Source of the DNA: Sinomonas sp. R1AF57
GTDB lineage: Bacteria; Actinomycetota; Actinomycetes; Actinomycetales; Micrococcaceae
Assembly: GCF_002224485.1 (NCBI RefSeq)
Contig: NZ_CP022463.1
Location: forward strand, 154,376 to 218,375
Length of the DNA: 64,000 bases
Reading direction: 5' to 3'
In this document: positions 27,340-35,811 of the stretch, in pieces
Layout: each line of letters starts with the position of its first letter
How positions within the stretch are numbered: position 1 is the stretch's first letter
Translations under genes and position numbers: made by a program
Notes under the pieces: model-generated
The model's input: only the letters and a program-made list of their open reading frames with translations
What the model was told of the DNA's origin: nothing
Database searches by the model: none

Positions 27340-28284
27340 ATGCAGTCCATCCAGGCGGAGCACCCGAGGCCGCGCCACTTCCTCCTGCACGTGAGCGACA
27401 CGCACTTGATCGGCGGGGGACTCCTCCACGGCACCCTCGACCCCGAAGACCGCCTCGAGGCCCTGTTCGGCCAGATGCGCGACGCCGCGGGCTCACCTGA
27501 GGCGATCGTCGTCACCGGAGACCTCGCGGACCGGGGCGAACCGGAGGCGTACGCCCGGCTGAAGCGCATTGCGGAGCCGGTGGCCGAGTCGCTCGGGGCG
27601 AGGCTCATCTGGGCGATGGGCAACCACGACGACCGCGGCGCGCTCCGTGAACACCTCCTCGGCCAGAGGCCCTCCACCGAGCCGCTCGACCGCGCCTACT
27701 GGCTGAATGGCCTCCGGGTCATCACCCTCGACACCACGGTGCCCGGGAAGCACCACGGCGAGCTCGGTCCAGAGCAGCTCGAGTGGCTCGCTGCGGAGCT
27801 CGAGTTCCCGGCTCCCGACGGCACGATCCTCGCCATGCACCACCCTCCTGTGCCCTGCGTCCAGGAGCTCGCCGTGCTGGTCGAGCTGCGCGGACAGGCC
27901 GCCATCGCGGACGTCCTGAGGGGCTCCGACGTGCGTGCGATCCTCGCCGGGCACCTGCACTACTCGACGTCCGGCACCTTCGCCGGCATCCCTGTCTCGG
28001 TCGCCTCGGCCACCTGCTACACCCAGGACCTCGCCGGCGCCGTGGACGCGGAGACCGGCATCCGGCCGACCCGCGGGCGCGACGGCGCGCAGGCGTACAA
28101 CCTCGTGCACGTGTACCCGGACTCCGTGGTGCACTCGGTGGTGCCGGCGGCAGGCGGCGACACGGTGGGCCGCGAGGTGGACGCAGACGACGTCGCCCGC
28201 ATCCTCGAGGCCGCAGGCGTGGAGTTCCCCGCGGACGACGGCGCCCGGACTCACCCCACGACGGGCATGCTCCCGATCCTCTAG
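27340..28284 (+). CDS. cpdA: Metallophosphoesterase, cAMP phosphodiesterase (CpdA/Icc) type
   Basis: This 314-residue calcineurin-like phosphodiesterase carries all metal-site motifs in order: HVSDTHL (D-x-H), [22 protein letters not shown] and [16 protein letters not shown] with an insert before GNHD is typical of CpdA-type class III cyclic nucleotide phosphodiesterases, which hydrolyse cAMP. Its location directly after a large catabolic regulon is suggestive, because cAMP could influence sugar use, but it has its own start region and is isolated by the uidB terminator. The ATG at 27340 has GGAAGAG upstream. Substrates other than cAMP are possible for this family. Confidence 0.85.
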   Translation: MQSIQAEHPRPRHFLLHVSDTHLIGGGLLHGTLDPEDRLEALFGQMRDAAGSPEAIVVTGDLADRGEPEAYARLKRIAEPVAESLGARLIWAMGNHDDRGALREHLLGQRPSTEPLDRAYWLNGLRVITLDTTVPGKHHGELGPEQLEWLAAELEFPAPDGTILAMHHPPVPCVQELAVLVELRGQAAIADVLRGSDVRAILAGHLHYSTSGTFAGIPVSVASATCYTQDLAGAVDAETGIRPTRGRDGAQAYNLVHVYPDSVVHSVVPAAGGDTVGREVDADDVARILEAAGVEFPADDGARTHPTTGMLPIL

Positions 28285-28332
28285 CCCCGCCCCCAATCCT
28301 CTAGCCCTGCTCCCGCCCCGGCACCCGCCGGG

Positions 28333-28518
28333 TTTCGGGTACACATGTTCACGCCCACGTCCATCTCGGGTACAGATGAGCCACCCGTGGGGCTGCTCCC
28401 GGTACGCCCCGGACGGAAGCTCAAGGTGACGGGAGGTCGCACCCTCGGCGACCGGGCGCCGTCGGCCGCTCTTTCGCGTACCCGAGACGGTGCAGGGGCG
28501 AAGTACCTGTACCCGAAA
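28333..28518. repeat. Nested inverted-repeat element (TTTCGGGTACA / TCTCGGGTACA pairs)
   Basis: The left side has TTTCGGGTACA (28333-28343), a 20-base gap, then TCTCGGGTACA (28364-28374). The right side is the mirror image: CGTACCCGAGA (28477-28487), a 20-base gap, then TGTACCCGAAA (28508-28518). Outer arms match over 11 bp and inner arms over 10 of 11, with identical internal spacing. The element fills the gap between convergent cpdA and the Stealth gene. No protein-coding signal is seen in this 263-base gap. Confidence 0.8.
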
Positions 28519-28547
28519 CGGAGGGAGCGGGGTGGGGGCTAAGGCGG

Positions 28548-30158
28548 CTAAGGCTGCCGCTCCCAGGGCGCGGGGATGGGGAAGTACTTCTCGAGGAAGT
28601 CGGTGACCGCTTCCTGCCGCTCCTGCGCCGACACCTCGGGGAACGAGCCGTCGTTGAGGCAGAAGAAGTCCTGGTTGCGCTTCTTCAGCAGCTTCGGCAG
28701 GAGGTCGAGCCCCGAGCGCACCGTGGTGTCGACGTACAGGACCTTCGCGCCGGTTTGGGTCACGGCGCGACCGGTGAGCAGCGCGTAGTAGTGGTAGAAC
28801 GAGTTCGTCACCGAGATGCTGTCCCACGTCCGGAAGCGCGCGGCCGCAGTCTTCGCGAACTCCGCGGGGAACTCCTGCTCCATCTCGTGCAGGACGCTCT
28901 TCCGCAGCGGCGCCGCCGTGTGCTCGAGGTGGCGCGTGGTGATCCGACCGAACCGCTCGTAGAGGAGGCGCCGGTTCACGCGGGCCGCGTTCTCGTGGCC
29001 CGACCGGTCGAGGTGGTTGTCGCCGAGCCCGATCCGGGTGGACGCCTCGATGAACTTCGTGATCCCGCCGGGCGAGAAGAACATGTCCGGCCCGAGGGGG
29101 CGGCCGAAGAACATGTCGTCGTTCGAATAGAGGAAGTACTCGGACAGGCCCTCGATGTGCTGCAGCTGCGACTCGATGGCCTGGGAGTTGAACACCGGCA
29201 GGACCGAGGGGTCGCGGTAGTGGTCCTCGGCGCGCACCACTGTGATCTTCTCGTGCGCGTCGTCGAGCCACTGGGGCACCTTCGAATCCGTGCAGATGAA
29301 GATGCGCCTGATCCACGGCGCGAACATGTGCAGGCTGCGGAGCGCGTACTTGAGCTCGTCGATCTGGCGGAAGCGCGCGTCGGCGTCGTCGCCCTCGCCG
29401 AGCACGACGCCGGGCAGGAACGAGGCGCGGTACTTGCGGAACTCGGGGTCCGAGCCGTCCACCCACGAGAAGACGATGTCGATCTCGAAGTCGATGTCCG
29501 TCGCGTGGTCGGCGAACATGTTCTCGATCGTGGGCCACGTGACGCCGAACCGCTCCACCGTGCCGCGCACAGCCTCCCCGGCCGGGAGGGTGCGCCGCGT
29601 GAGGGAGTTCTCGATCGGCAGCCGCAGGAGGTCGCCGTCCCACTTCCAGAGCTCGATCTGCACACCGGTCTCGTGGCCGTACCGCAGCCCGCCGTTGGGC
29701 TCGACGCGCGGCCGGTACAGGCGGAACATGCGCGCGTGTCCCGATTCGGCGAGCTTGCCGTCGGCGACGAGCAGGGCGCGGTCCTTCCGGGCGTCCACGG
29801 TCAGGGAGTAGAAGGGCTCGTCCTGGCAGGCCTCCACGAGGGCGCGGCGGAGGGTCTTGCGGTGCGTCCAGTCGACCGCGATGACGGGCCGCGCGTCGTT
29901 GCCGCGCACGAGGAGGTACGGGATCTCGGCCCGCTCGAGCACGTCCCGGACGAACAGGAGGTCCTCGACCATCGCCTCGAGCGGCGTCTGGGTCCGGTTG
30001 ACGAGGGCATAGCCGCGCTTCCTGTCCCGGATCACGTCGTCCCGGTCCAGGAGGCGTCGGCCCGCCGCAGCAGAGGTGACCTCGAGCGCGAGCGGCGCGG
30101 CCTCCTCGGCATCGGTCGTGGCGTTGTAGACCTCGGCTGGGGTCAGGGACGTGTTCAC
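28548..30158 (-). CDS. Stealth-family capsular polysaccharide phosphotransferase
   Basis: This 536-residue protein transfers hexose-1-phosphate units to cell-surface glycans (Stealth family, related to GlcNAc-1-phosphotransferase). The CR1 signature DIVFSWVDGSDP is at about residues 227-238. CR2 includes RQIDELKYALRSLHMFAPWIR and IFICTDSKVPQWL, and the CR3/CR4-like region has YSNDDMFFGRPLGPDMFF. The first 220 residues are an extension (YALVNRTQTPLEAMVEDLLF) found in many actinobacterial members. I start at a GTG at 30158 because AGGAGG lies 5 bases upstream; an earlier frame start would add 18 residues without support. It stands alone, without other glycan genes, and probably modifies a wall teichuronic or teichoic polymer (inference). 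Confidence 0.88.
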   Translation of the reverse strand: MNTSLTPAEVYNATTDAEEAAPLALEVTSAAAGRRLLDRDDVIRDRKRGYALVNRTQTPLEAMVEDLLFVRDVLERAEIPYLLVRGNDARPVIAVDWTHRKTLRRALVEACQDEPFYSLTVDARKDRALLVADGKLAESGHARMFRLYRPRVEPNGGLRYGHETGVQIELWKWDGDLLRLPIENSLTRRTLPAGEAVRGTVERFGVTWPTIENMFADHATDIDFEIDIVFSWVDGSDPEFRKYRASFLPGVVLGEGDDADARFRQIDELKYALRSLHMFAPWIRRIFICTDSKVPQWLDDAHEKITVVRAEDHYRDPSVLPVFNSQAIESQLQHIEGLSEYFLYSNDDMFFGRPLGPDMFFSPGGITKFIEASTRIGLGDNHLDRSGHENAARVNRRLLYERFGRITTRHLEHTAAPLRKSVLHEMEQEFPAEFAKTAAARFRTWDSISVTNSFYHYYALLTGRAVTQTGAKVLYVDTTVRSGLDLLPKLLKKRNQDFFCLNDGSFPEVSAQERQEAVTDFLEKYFPIPAPWERQP

Positions 30159-30260
30159 AGGCCTCCTAGGGTGCGGGGTTAAGGCACATGATAGGCGCAC
30201 GACGCCGCGCACTCACCCCGGGCGCCCGCGCTTGGAGGGCGCGCCATTAGAATCGGAGCC

Positions 30261-30839
30261 ATGACTGACGCCGCCACCCCGGACATCGCCGCTGCCCGCG
30301 CCCGCCTGCTCGAGCTGATCAAGGAGCTCGCCGTCGTGCGCGGGAAGGTGACCCTTTCGAGCGGCGCGGAGGCGGACTACTACGTGGACCTCCGCCGGAT
30401 CACGCTCCACCACGAGGCGAGCCAGCTCGTGGGCCAGGTGATGCTGGACCTCATCGACAGGGCTGGCGTGCAGGCCGACGCCGCCGGCGGCCTCACGATG
30501 GGCGCGGACCCGGTGGGCACCGCCGTCATGCATGCTGCCCGCGAGGCCGGCCGCGCCGTCGACGCATTCGTGGTGCGCAAGGCACAGAAGTCATACGGGA
30601 TGGGCCGGCAGGTCGAGGGTCCCGGCGTCGAGGGGCGCAAGGTGGTCGTGCTCGAGGACACCTCGACGACGGGCGGCTCCGCGCTCGCCGCAGTGGAAGG
30701 CGTGCGGAACGCGGGCGGCGAGGTGACCGCCGTCGCCGTCATCGTGGACCGCGCCACCGGCGCGAAGGAGCGCATCGAGGCGGAGGCGGGCGTGCCGTAC
30801 CTGTACGCCTTCGGCAAGGACGAGCTCGGGCTCGACTGA
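30261..30839 (+). CDS. pyrE: Orotate phosphoribosyltransferase
   Basis: The enzyme joins orotate to PRPP to form OMP in pyrimidine synthesis. The 192-residue protein has the PRPP loop KVVVLEDTSTTGGSAL (about residues 127-142), the orotate-binding VVRKAQKSYGMGRQVEG with its catalytic Lys residues, and GLTMGADPVGTAVM. Length is typical of the short actinobacterial form. A -10-like TAGAAT (30248-30253) lies 7 bases before the ATG, so the message may be leaderless; the intervening cggag could alternatively act as a weak ribosome site. It is divergent from the Stealth gene and isolated from other pyr genes. Confidence 0.93.
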   Translation: MTDAATPDIAAARARLLELIKELAVVRGKVTLSSGAEADYYVDLRRITLHHEASQLVGQVMLDLIDRAGVQADAAGGLTMGADPVGTAVMHAAREAGRAVDAFVVRKAQKSYGMGRQVEGPGVEGRKVVVLEDTSTTGGSALAAVEGVRNAGGEVTAVAVIVDRATGAKERIEAEAGVPYLYAFGKDELGLD

Positions 30840-30884
30840 TCCGGCCGGAGGCGACCTGAGGCGCGCGCTGGGGAGAGGCGGGAC

Positions 30885-31886
30885 GTGGACCCTGCCATCC
30901 TGAGGGCTGCCCAGCGGCTCAAGGCGTTCTCCCGGCGCGCCTTCCTGGGCGGCGTGACGGCATCGTCGCTGCTCGCCGCGGACATGTTCGTCACGCGCGA
31001 GGTGCAGAGGCAGCGCCGGCAGACGGTGGTCCTCGAGGTGGCGGACGACGCCGCGCGGCGGCGCTTCCCCGATGCCTCCTGGATCCTGTTCCCCGGCTAC
31101 AAGACGAGCTGGGAGGAGGCCCGCATCATCCTCTCCTCGCTGCGCGGCTCGCTCGCGGACCGCGGCCAGCTCGCGACGGTCGGATACTCGAATCTGGGCC
31201 TCGACATCGACGAGATCCTCGACGCCCTGCGCGTCCACGTCCGCCAGAAGCGCCTGCGGACGCTCTACTTCTACGGCCACTCGTTCGGAGGGATGGTGGC
31301 GACGGAGGTCGCGGCACGGCTCCTGTCGCAGGACGGCGTGCAGGTCAAGGTGATCGTCCTGGACTCGTCGCCGGCGTCCAAGTTCGACGTCCTGGACCAG
31401 GCCTGGTTCGACTCGGTGGTGCACCTGTACGAGATCGGGGTGCGCATCCCATCCATTGTGCGGGGCGGCTACGAGTTCGGGGAACGGGTCATCAACAAGC
31501 ACGAGCGCACGTGGGGCGAGATCGTGGACCAGACGCTCGAGCAGCTGTCCCCGCTCGCGCCGTCGAGCGTGCTGATCCAGTCCGAGTCGGAGTACATCTA
31601 CCAGTGGGACGCGACCCGGTTCGGGGATGCGATGGGAACGGCTCGGATGGCGTTCATCGGCAACCCGTCCGACACGACCGTGTCCTACCCCTCCGCGCGC
31701 GCCCGCTGGGAGCGGTACTTCGGCCGCAACCTCGTCAGCAGCGACCTGCAGACCATCGGCGCGTTCCCGCCGCATGCGAGCCCGCAGTGGAGCGGGATCG
31801 TCTACAACCAGGTGCTCGGCCGCCTGCTGCCGCAGCTGCTCCCGCTGCCCAGGCCCACCGGCGGCGCCGGCGGCGGGGCCGCCTAG
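30885..31886 (+). CDS. Alpha/beta-hydrolase-fold protein with Tat-like N-terminus
   Basis: This 333-residue protein has the nucleophile elbow YGHSFGGM (Ser133) preceded by hydrophobic strand TLYF and followed by helix VATEVAARLL, which is classic alpha/beta hydrolase. VIVLDSSPASKF supplies the next strand. The N-terminus SRRAFLGGVTASSLLAADMF resembles a twin-arginine signal (RR at residues 17-18, hydrophobic stretch 20-32), but there is no clear cleavage site, so it may be a membrane-anchored exported enzyme. A weak GTG start at 30885 follows GGGAG. It lies 45 bases after pyrE and may be co-transcribed. The C-terminal PTGGAGGGAA tail overlaps a terminator stem. Substrate unknown. Confidence 0.75.
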   Translation: MDPAILRAAQRLKAFSRRAFLGGVTASSLLAADMFVTREVQRQRRQTVVLEVADDAARRRFPDASWILFPGYKTSWEEARIILSSLRGSLADRGQLATVGYSNLGLDIDEILDALRVHVRQKRLRTLYFYGHSFGGMVATEVAARLLSQDGVQVKVIVLDSSPASKFDVLDQAWFDSVVHLYEIGVRIPSIVRGGYEFGERVINKHERTWGEIVDQTLEQLSPLAPSSVLIQSESEYIYQWDATRFGDAMGTARMAFIGNPSDTTVSYPSARARWERYFGRNLVSSDLQTIGAFPPHASPQWSGIVYNQVLGRLLPQLLPLPRPTGGAGGGAA

Positions 31887-31905
31887 GAAGGCCGGCCCCG
31901 CCGCC
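31869..31905. terminator. Bidirectional terminator with flanking GTCGTGCG
   Basis: A perfect 13-bp stem (31869-31881 with 31893-31905) has an 11-base loop containing the stop codon of the hydrolase gene. It is followed directly by gtcgtgcg, completing CCGCCGTCGTGCG at 31901-31913. It serves the convergent hydrolase and SDR genes. Confidence 0.8.
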
Positions 31906-31920
31906 GTCGTGCGTGGTGGG

Positions 31921-32679
31921 TCAGACGGTGGTGTAGCCGCCGTCGACGAGGTAGTAGCCGCCGGTGATGAAGGACGCATCCTCCGAGAGCAGGAACGCCA
32001 CGAGGTGGGCGACCTCCTCCGGCTCGCCGAGGCGGCCGAGGGGATGCTTGCCCTTGAGGAGCTCCATGACCTCGGGGGAGAGGCTGTTCACGACGAGCGG
32101 CGTGTTGATGTAGCCGGGGCCGACGGCGTTGATGCGCAGGCCCTGTGGCCCGTACTCTGCGGCCGCGTTCTTCGTCACGCCGACCACGCCGTGCTTGGCC
32201 GCCGTGTACGCGCTGTTGCCGAGCGCCGCGACCGCGCCGTGGATCGAGGCCATGTTGACGATGGCGCTCTGCTTGGCGCCCGCCTTGAGCATCTCGGGGA
32301 TCTGGTAGCGCATGCCGTACAGGACACCGTTGAGGTTGATGTCGATGACCTTGTCCCAGTCATCGAGGTCGATCTCCCCGGTCGGCGCGTTCTTCCCGCC
32401 GATGCCGGCGTTGTTGACCGCGTAGTTGAGCTTGCCGTACGTCTCGACCGCGAAGCGGACCGCCTTCTCGGAGTCCTCCTTGACCGCGGTGTCCTGCCGG
32501 AAGGCCGACGCCGTGCCCCCGGCCTCCGTGATCTCCTTCGCCACCCGCTCGGCGGCCTCGAGGTTGATGTCCGTGAGGACAACGCTCGCGCCCTTCGCAG
32601 CGAGCTCCTTGCCGATCGCCTCACCCAGACCCGAACCGCCGCCCGTGACGAGCGCGACCTTGCCAGTGAACTGTGCCAT
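31921..32679 (-). CDS. Short-chain dehydrogenase/reductase (SDR)
   Basis: This 252-residue classical SDR has the cofactor motif TGGGSGLGEAIG (TGxxxGxG) near the start, Asp in LTDINLEAAERV (suggesting NAD preference), NNAGIGG, the catalytic Ser in VNMASIHG and the Tyr-Lys pair in YTAAKHGVVG. The C-terminus SFITGGYYLVDGGYTTV is typical. It resembles broad glucose-1-dehydrogenase or 3-ketoacyl reductase-like SDRs; the substrate cannot be assigned. GAAAGGA lies 8 bases before the ATG at 32679. It is monocistronic, convergent with the hydrolase gene and 132 bases from the HAD gene. Confidence 0.88.
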   Translation of the reverse strand: MAQFTGKVALVTGGGSGLGEAIGKELAAKGASVVLTDINLEAAERVAKEITEAGGTASAFRQDTAVKEDSEKAVRFAVETYGKLNYAVNNAGIGGKNAPTGEIDLDDWDKVIDINLNGVLYGMRYQIPEMLKAGAKQSAIVNMASIHGAVAALGNSAYTAAKHGVVGVTKNAAAEYGPQGLRINAVGPGYINTPLVVNSLSPEVMELLKGKHPLGRLGEPEEVAHLVAFLLSEDASFITGGYYLVDGGYTTV

Positions 32680-32811
32680 GGAGCTTTCCTTTCTCGGATG
32701 CCTGTACTCAGTTCAACCCCTTCGGGGGCCCTGGCGTTCCGGCCCGGGCGGTCTCATTGCTCACCCCCAGGGGTGATGCGGGAGACTGCGGGCAGTGATC
32801 AGGCCGCCATC

Positions 32812-33651
32812 TCAGAGCTGCTGGAGCAGGTCCGCGACCGAGTTGAGCACCTGGTTGGGCCGGAAGGGATACGTGGTGATGTCGGCCTGCTGGGTGATGC
32901 CGGAGAGCACCAGCACCGTGTGCAGTCCCGCCTCCATGCCGGCGATGATGTCGGTGTCCATGCGGTCGCCGATCATCGCAGTCGTCTCGGAGTGCGCGTC
33001 GATCTGGTTCATCGCCGAGCGGAACATCATGGGGTTCGGCTTGCCGATCGTGTAGGGCTCGCGGCCCGTCGCCTTGGTGATGAGCGCCGCGATGGCACCC
33101 GTGGCGGGCAGGACGCCGTCGCGCGAGGGGCCCGTCGCGTCCGGGTTGGTCGCGATGAAGCGCGCGCCGTCCAGGATCAGGCGGATCGCGGTTGTGATGG
33201 CGTTGAACGAGTAGGTGCGTGTCTCGCCGAGCACCACGTAGTCCGGATCCTGGTCGGTGAGGATCATGCCGGACTCGTGGAGCGCCGTCGTGAGCCCTGC
33301 CTCGCCGATCACGTAGGCGCGCGCCCCGGGCATCTGGTCCTTGAGGAACCCGGCGGTGGCGAGGGCTGAGGTCCAGATGTTCTCCTCCGGGATGGACAGG
33401 CCGGAGGACCTCAGCCGCGCCGCGAGGTCGCGAGGGGTGAAGATCGAGTTGTTCGTCAGCACGAGGAACCGCCGTGACGTGTCCACCCAGCGCTGGATCA
33501 GCTCAGGCGCGCCGGGGATGGGGTGGTTCTCGTGGACGAGCACTCCGTCCATGTCGGTGAGCCAGCACTCGATCTCCTGGCCGCTGCGGTACATGACCGG
33601 GCCGGCGGGGGAGGACTCGGGACTCGACTCGACGACCGGGGATTCGTTCAT
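32812..33651 (-). CDS. HAD-IIA family phosphatase (NagD-like)
   Basis: This 279-residue haloacid dehalogenase-superfamily phosphatase with a C2B cap has motif I WLTDMDGVLVHENHP (Asp nucleophile and Asp+2), motif II VLTNNS, Lys in TIGKPNPMMF, and motif III MIGDRMDTDI. These match the NagD/AraL/4-nitrophenylphosphatase subgroup, which cleaves sugar phosphates or nucleotides. The ATG at 33651 has AGGAG at a good distance; the frame upstream is antisense to the next gene. It is divergent from the molybdate operon. Confidence 0.9.
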   Translation of the reverse strand: MNESPVVESSPESSPAGPVMYRSGQEIECWLTDMDGVLVHENHPIPGAPELIQRWVDTSRRFLVLTNNSIFTPRDLAARLRSSGLSIPEENIWTSALATAGFLKDQMPGARAYVIGEAGLTTALHESGMILTDQDPDYVVLGETRTYSFNAITTAIRLILDGARFIATNPDATGPSRDGVLPATGAIAALITKATGREPYTIGKPNPMMFRSAMNQIDAHSETTAMIGDRMDTDIIAGMEAGLHTVLVLSGITQQADITTYPFRPNQVLNSVADLLQQL

Positions 33652-33798
33652 GGACGGCTCCTGGGGGTGAGGGACGGACAAGGGCCAGTCTTCCACCTCC
33701 GGCCCCGCTGCGGCATGGTGACGCTCACATCCGGCGGCGAAGCGCATTCGCGGAAACATAGGCGCCGCGCGGGCCGCAGCTGCGGATACACTTCCGGC

Positions 33799-34206
33799 AT
33801 GGGCCTCATCCGCATCGCCGACGCCGCGCGCCTCACCGGCGTTTCGGACGACACCGTTCGCCGCTGGGTCGACTCGGGCACCCTCGCGGCGCACAAGGAC
33901 CAGTCGGGGCGCGCGGCCGTCGACGGCGCCGAGCTCGCCGCGCACGCCCGGCGCACCTCGACGGCGCCCGCCGACCCGTCCGGCGTCGGCCGCTCGGCGC
34001 GCAACCAGTTCGTGGGGATCGTGACCGAGGTCCTCACCGACACCGTCATGGCGCAGGTCGAGATGCAGTGCGGGCCGCACCGGGTCGTGTCCCTCATGAG
34101 CGCGGAGGCCGTGCGCGAGCTCGGGCTCGAGCCGGGCTCGGTGGCCACCGCCGTGGTGAAGGCGACCACCGTGATCGTCGAGACTCCCTCCGGGCGCGCG
34201 CTGTGA
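33799..34206 (+). CDS. HTH plus TOBE (molybdopterin-binding) regulator of the mod operon
   Basis: This 135-residue two-domain protein has a MerR/excisionase-like helix-turn-helix at residues 3-45 (IRIADAARLTGVSDDTVRRW) and a TOBE/Mop molybdate-binding domain at about 68-133 (ARNQFVGIVTEVLTDTVMAQ, then MSAEAVRELGLEPGSVATAV). This combination acts as a small ModE-like molybdate sensor. It overlaps modA by 4 bases (GTGA), so regulator and transporter are made together. TACACT (33787-33792) lies exactly 6 bases before the ATG, predicting a leaderless transcript. Whether it represses or activates cannot be told from sequence. Confidence 0.85.
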   Translation: MGLIRIADAARLTGVSDDTVRRWVDSGTLAAHKDQSGRAAVDGAELAAHARRTSTAPADPSGVGRSARNQFVGIVTEVLTDTVMAQVEMQCGPHRVVSLMSAEAVRELGLEPGSVATAVVKATTVIVETPSGRAL

Positions 34207-34991
34207 GGCGCCTCATCGCCGCGGCCGCGGCGGCCGTCGGCCTGGTCGCGCTCACGGCGTGCGGGGGGACGACGGGTGGTTCCGGTGCGTCGTCGTCCTC
34301 GGTCAAGGGGTCCGTCACCGTCTTCGCGGCGGCGTCGCTCAAGCAGAGCTTCACCGACATCGGGAAGAAGTTCGAGACCGCGAACCCAGGCGTGGAGGTC
34401 ACCTTCAACTTTGCCGGGTCCTCGGACCTCGCCGCCCAGATCTCCCAGGGCGCGAAGGCAGACGTCTTCGCCTCTGCCGACACCCGGAACATGGACAAGA
34501 TCACCGGGGCCGGGCTCGCCGACGGCGATCCGCGCGCCTTCGCGACCAACACCCTCGTGATCGCCGTCCGCCCCGGCAACCCGGCCGGAATCACCGGGCT
34601 CGCGGACCTTGCCAAGCCGGGCGTGAAGCTTGTCGCATGCGCGCCGCAGGTGCCATGCGGCTCGGCCGCCCGGACGGCGGAGGCGGCCGCGGACAACGGC
34701 GCCGGCATCACTCTGAGGCCGGTCAGCGAGGAGTCCAACGTGACGGATGTCCTCGGCAAGGTCATTGCCGGCGAGGCCGACGCCGGGCTCGTCTACACCA
34801 CGGACGTGCGGGGCTCCGGCGGGAAGGCTGAGGCCGTCACGTTCCCCGAGGCTGCCTCCGCCGTGAACACGTACCCGATCGTCCCGCTGGCCGAGTCGAA
34901 GAACGTGGAGGCGGCGCGCGCGTTCACCGCATACGTCCTCGGCCCGGACGGCCGGAAGGCGCTTGCTGATGCCGGCTTCGGCGCCCCCTGA
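34203..34991 (+). CDS. modA: Molybdate-binding lipoprotein
   Basis: This 262-residue periplasmic-type binding protein has a lipoprotein signal ([20 protein letters not shown]; lipobox LTAC). The oxyanion-binding motifs are [13 protein letters not shown] and [12 protein letters not shown], followed by [13 protein letters not shown], all typical of ModA. The C-terminal [11 protein letters not shown] forms the second lobe contact. The start is a GTG overlapping the regulator stop. modB begins inside its 3' end (23-base overlap), showing a tightly coupled mod operon. Tungstate binding is also possible. Confidence 0.94.
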   Translation: MRRLIAAAAAAVGLVALTACGGTTGGSGASSSSVKGSVTVFAAASLKQSFTDIGKKFETANPGVEVTFNFAGSSDLAAQISQGAKADVFASADTRNMDKITGAGLADGDPRAFATNTLVIAVRPGNPAGITGLADLAKPGVKLVACAPQVPCGSAARTAEAAADNGAGITLRPVSEESNVTDVLGKVIAGEADAGLVYTTDVRGSGGKAEAVTFPEAASAVNTYPIVPLAESKNVEAARAFTAYVLGPDGRKALADAGFGAP

Positions 34992-35811
34992 CGCAGGGGC
35001 GGGAACCAGGCCCCGGGGGAGGCCTCGCGAGTTCACGGGCCTCCCGGGCTGGATCTGGGTGCCGGCCGCGCTCGGGGCGCTGTTCGTCGTGGTGCCCCTG
35101 GTCGGCATCCTGGCGCGGGTCGACTGGGCGCACTTCGTCCCGCTCGTCACCTCGGAATCGTCCCTCGACGCGCTGCGGCTGAGCCTCGAGACCGCGGCGG
35201 CGAGCACCGCCGTCGTGCTCGTCCTGGGCATCCCGATGGCGCTGGCGCTCGCCCGGGGCAGCCTTCCGGGGCTGCGGTGGCTGCGTGCGCTCGTCCTGCT
35301 GCCGCTCGTGCTCCCGCCCGTGGTGGGCGGCCTCGCGCTCCTGTACACGTTCGGGCGGCTCGGGCTCGTGGGACGCTGGCTCGACGTCTTAGGCGTACAG
35401 CTCGCGTTCTCGACCGCAGCCGTCGTCATGGCTCAGGCGTTCGTGTCGCTGCCGTTCCTCGTGGTGTCCCTCGAAGGTGCGCTGCGGACCGCGGGCGGCC
35501 GGTACGAGGCGGTGGCTGCGACGCTGGGGGCGTCCCCGACGCACACGTTCCGGCGGGTCACCCTGCCGCTCGTGCTGCCGGGGCTCGCCTCCGGGCTCGT
35601 GCTCGCATTCGCGCGGTCGCTCGGCGAGTTCGGCGCCACGCTCACCTTCGCGGGGAGCCTGCAGGGCGTCACGCGGACTCTGCCGCTCGAGGTGTACCTG
35701 CAGCGCGAGTCGGACCCGGATGCCGCAGTCGCCCTCGCGCTGCTCCTCGTCGCCGTGGCCGCCGCCGTCGTGGGCCTCGCCTACGGCCGCCGGGCCGGGG
35801 GCGCCCGATGA
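34969..35811 (+). CDS. modB: Molybdate ABC transporter permease
   Basis: This 280-residue membrane protein has about six helices ([20 protein letters not shown] first) and the ModB-specific [19 protein letters not shown]. The ATPase-contact loop is [20 protein letters not shown] (EAA---G), followed by [15 protein letters not shown], which is characteristic of molybdate/sulfate permeases. The ATG at 34969 lies inside modA; TTG 6 bases earlier is an alternative. It overlaps modC by 4 bases (ATGA). Confidence 0.94.
   Translation: MPASAPPDAGAGTRPRGRPREFTGLPGWIWVPAALGALFVVVPLVGILARVDWAHFVPLVTSESSLDALRLSLETAAASTAVVLVLGIPMALALARGSLPGLRWLRALVLLPLVLPPVVGGLALLYTFGRLGLVGRWLDVLGVQLAFSTAAVVMAQAFVSLPFLVVSLEGALRTAGGRYEAVAATLGASPTHTFRRVTLPLVLPGLASGLVLAFARSLGEFGATLTFAGSLQGVTRTLPLEVYLQRESDPDAAVALALLLVAVAAAVVGLAYGRRAGGAR

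Noticed and set aside
28345-28542. 65-codon plus-strand frame in the cpdA/Stealth gap
   Set aside because: It coincides with the nested inverted repeats, has no ribosome site and no plausible protein features.
27493-29643. 716-codon minus-strand frame across cpdA and the Stealth gene
   Set aside because: It reads antisense through cpdA and out of frame through the Stealth gene; no recognisable domain.
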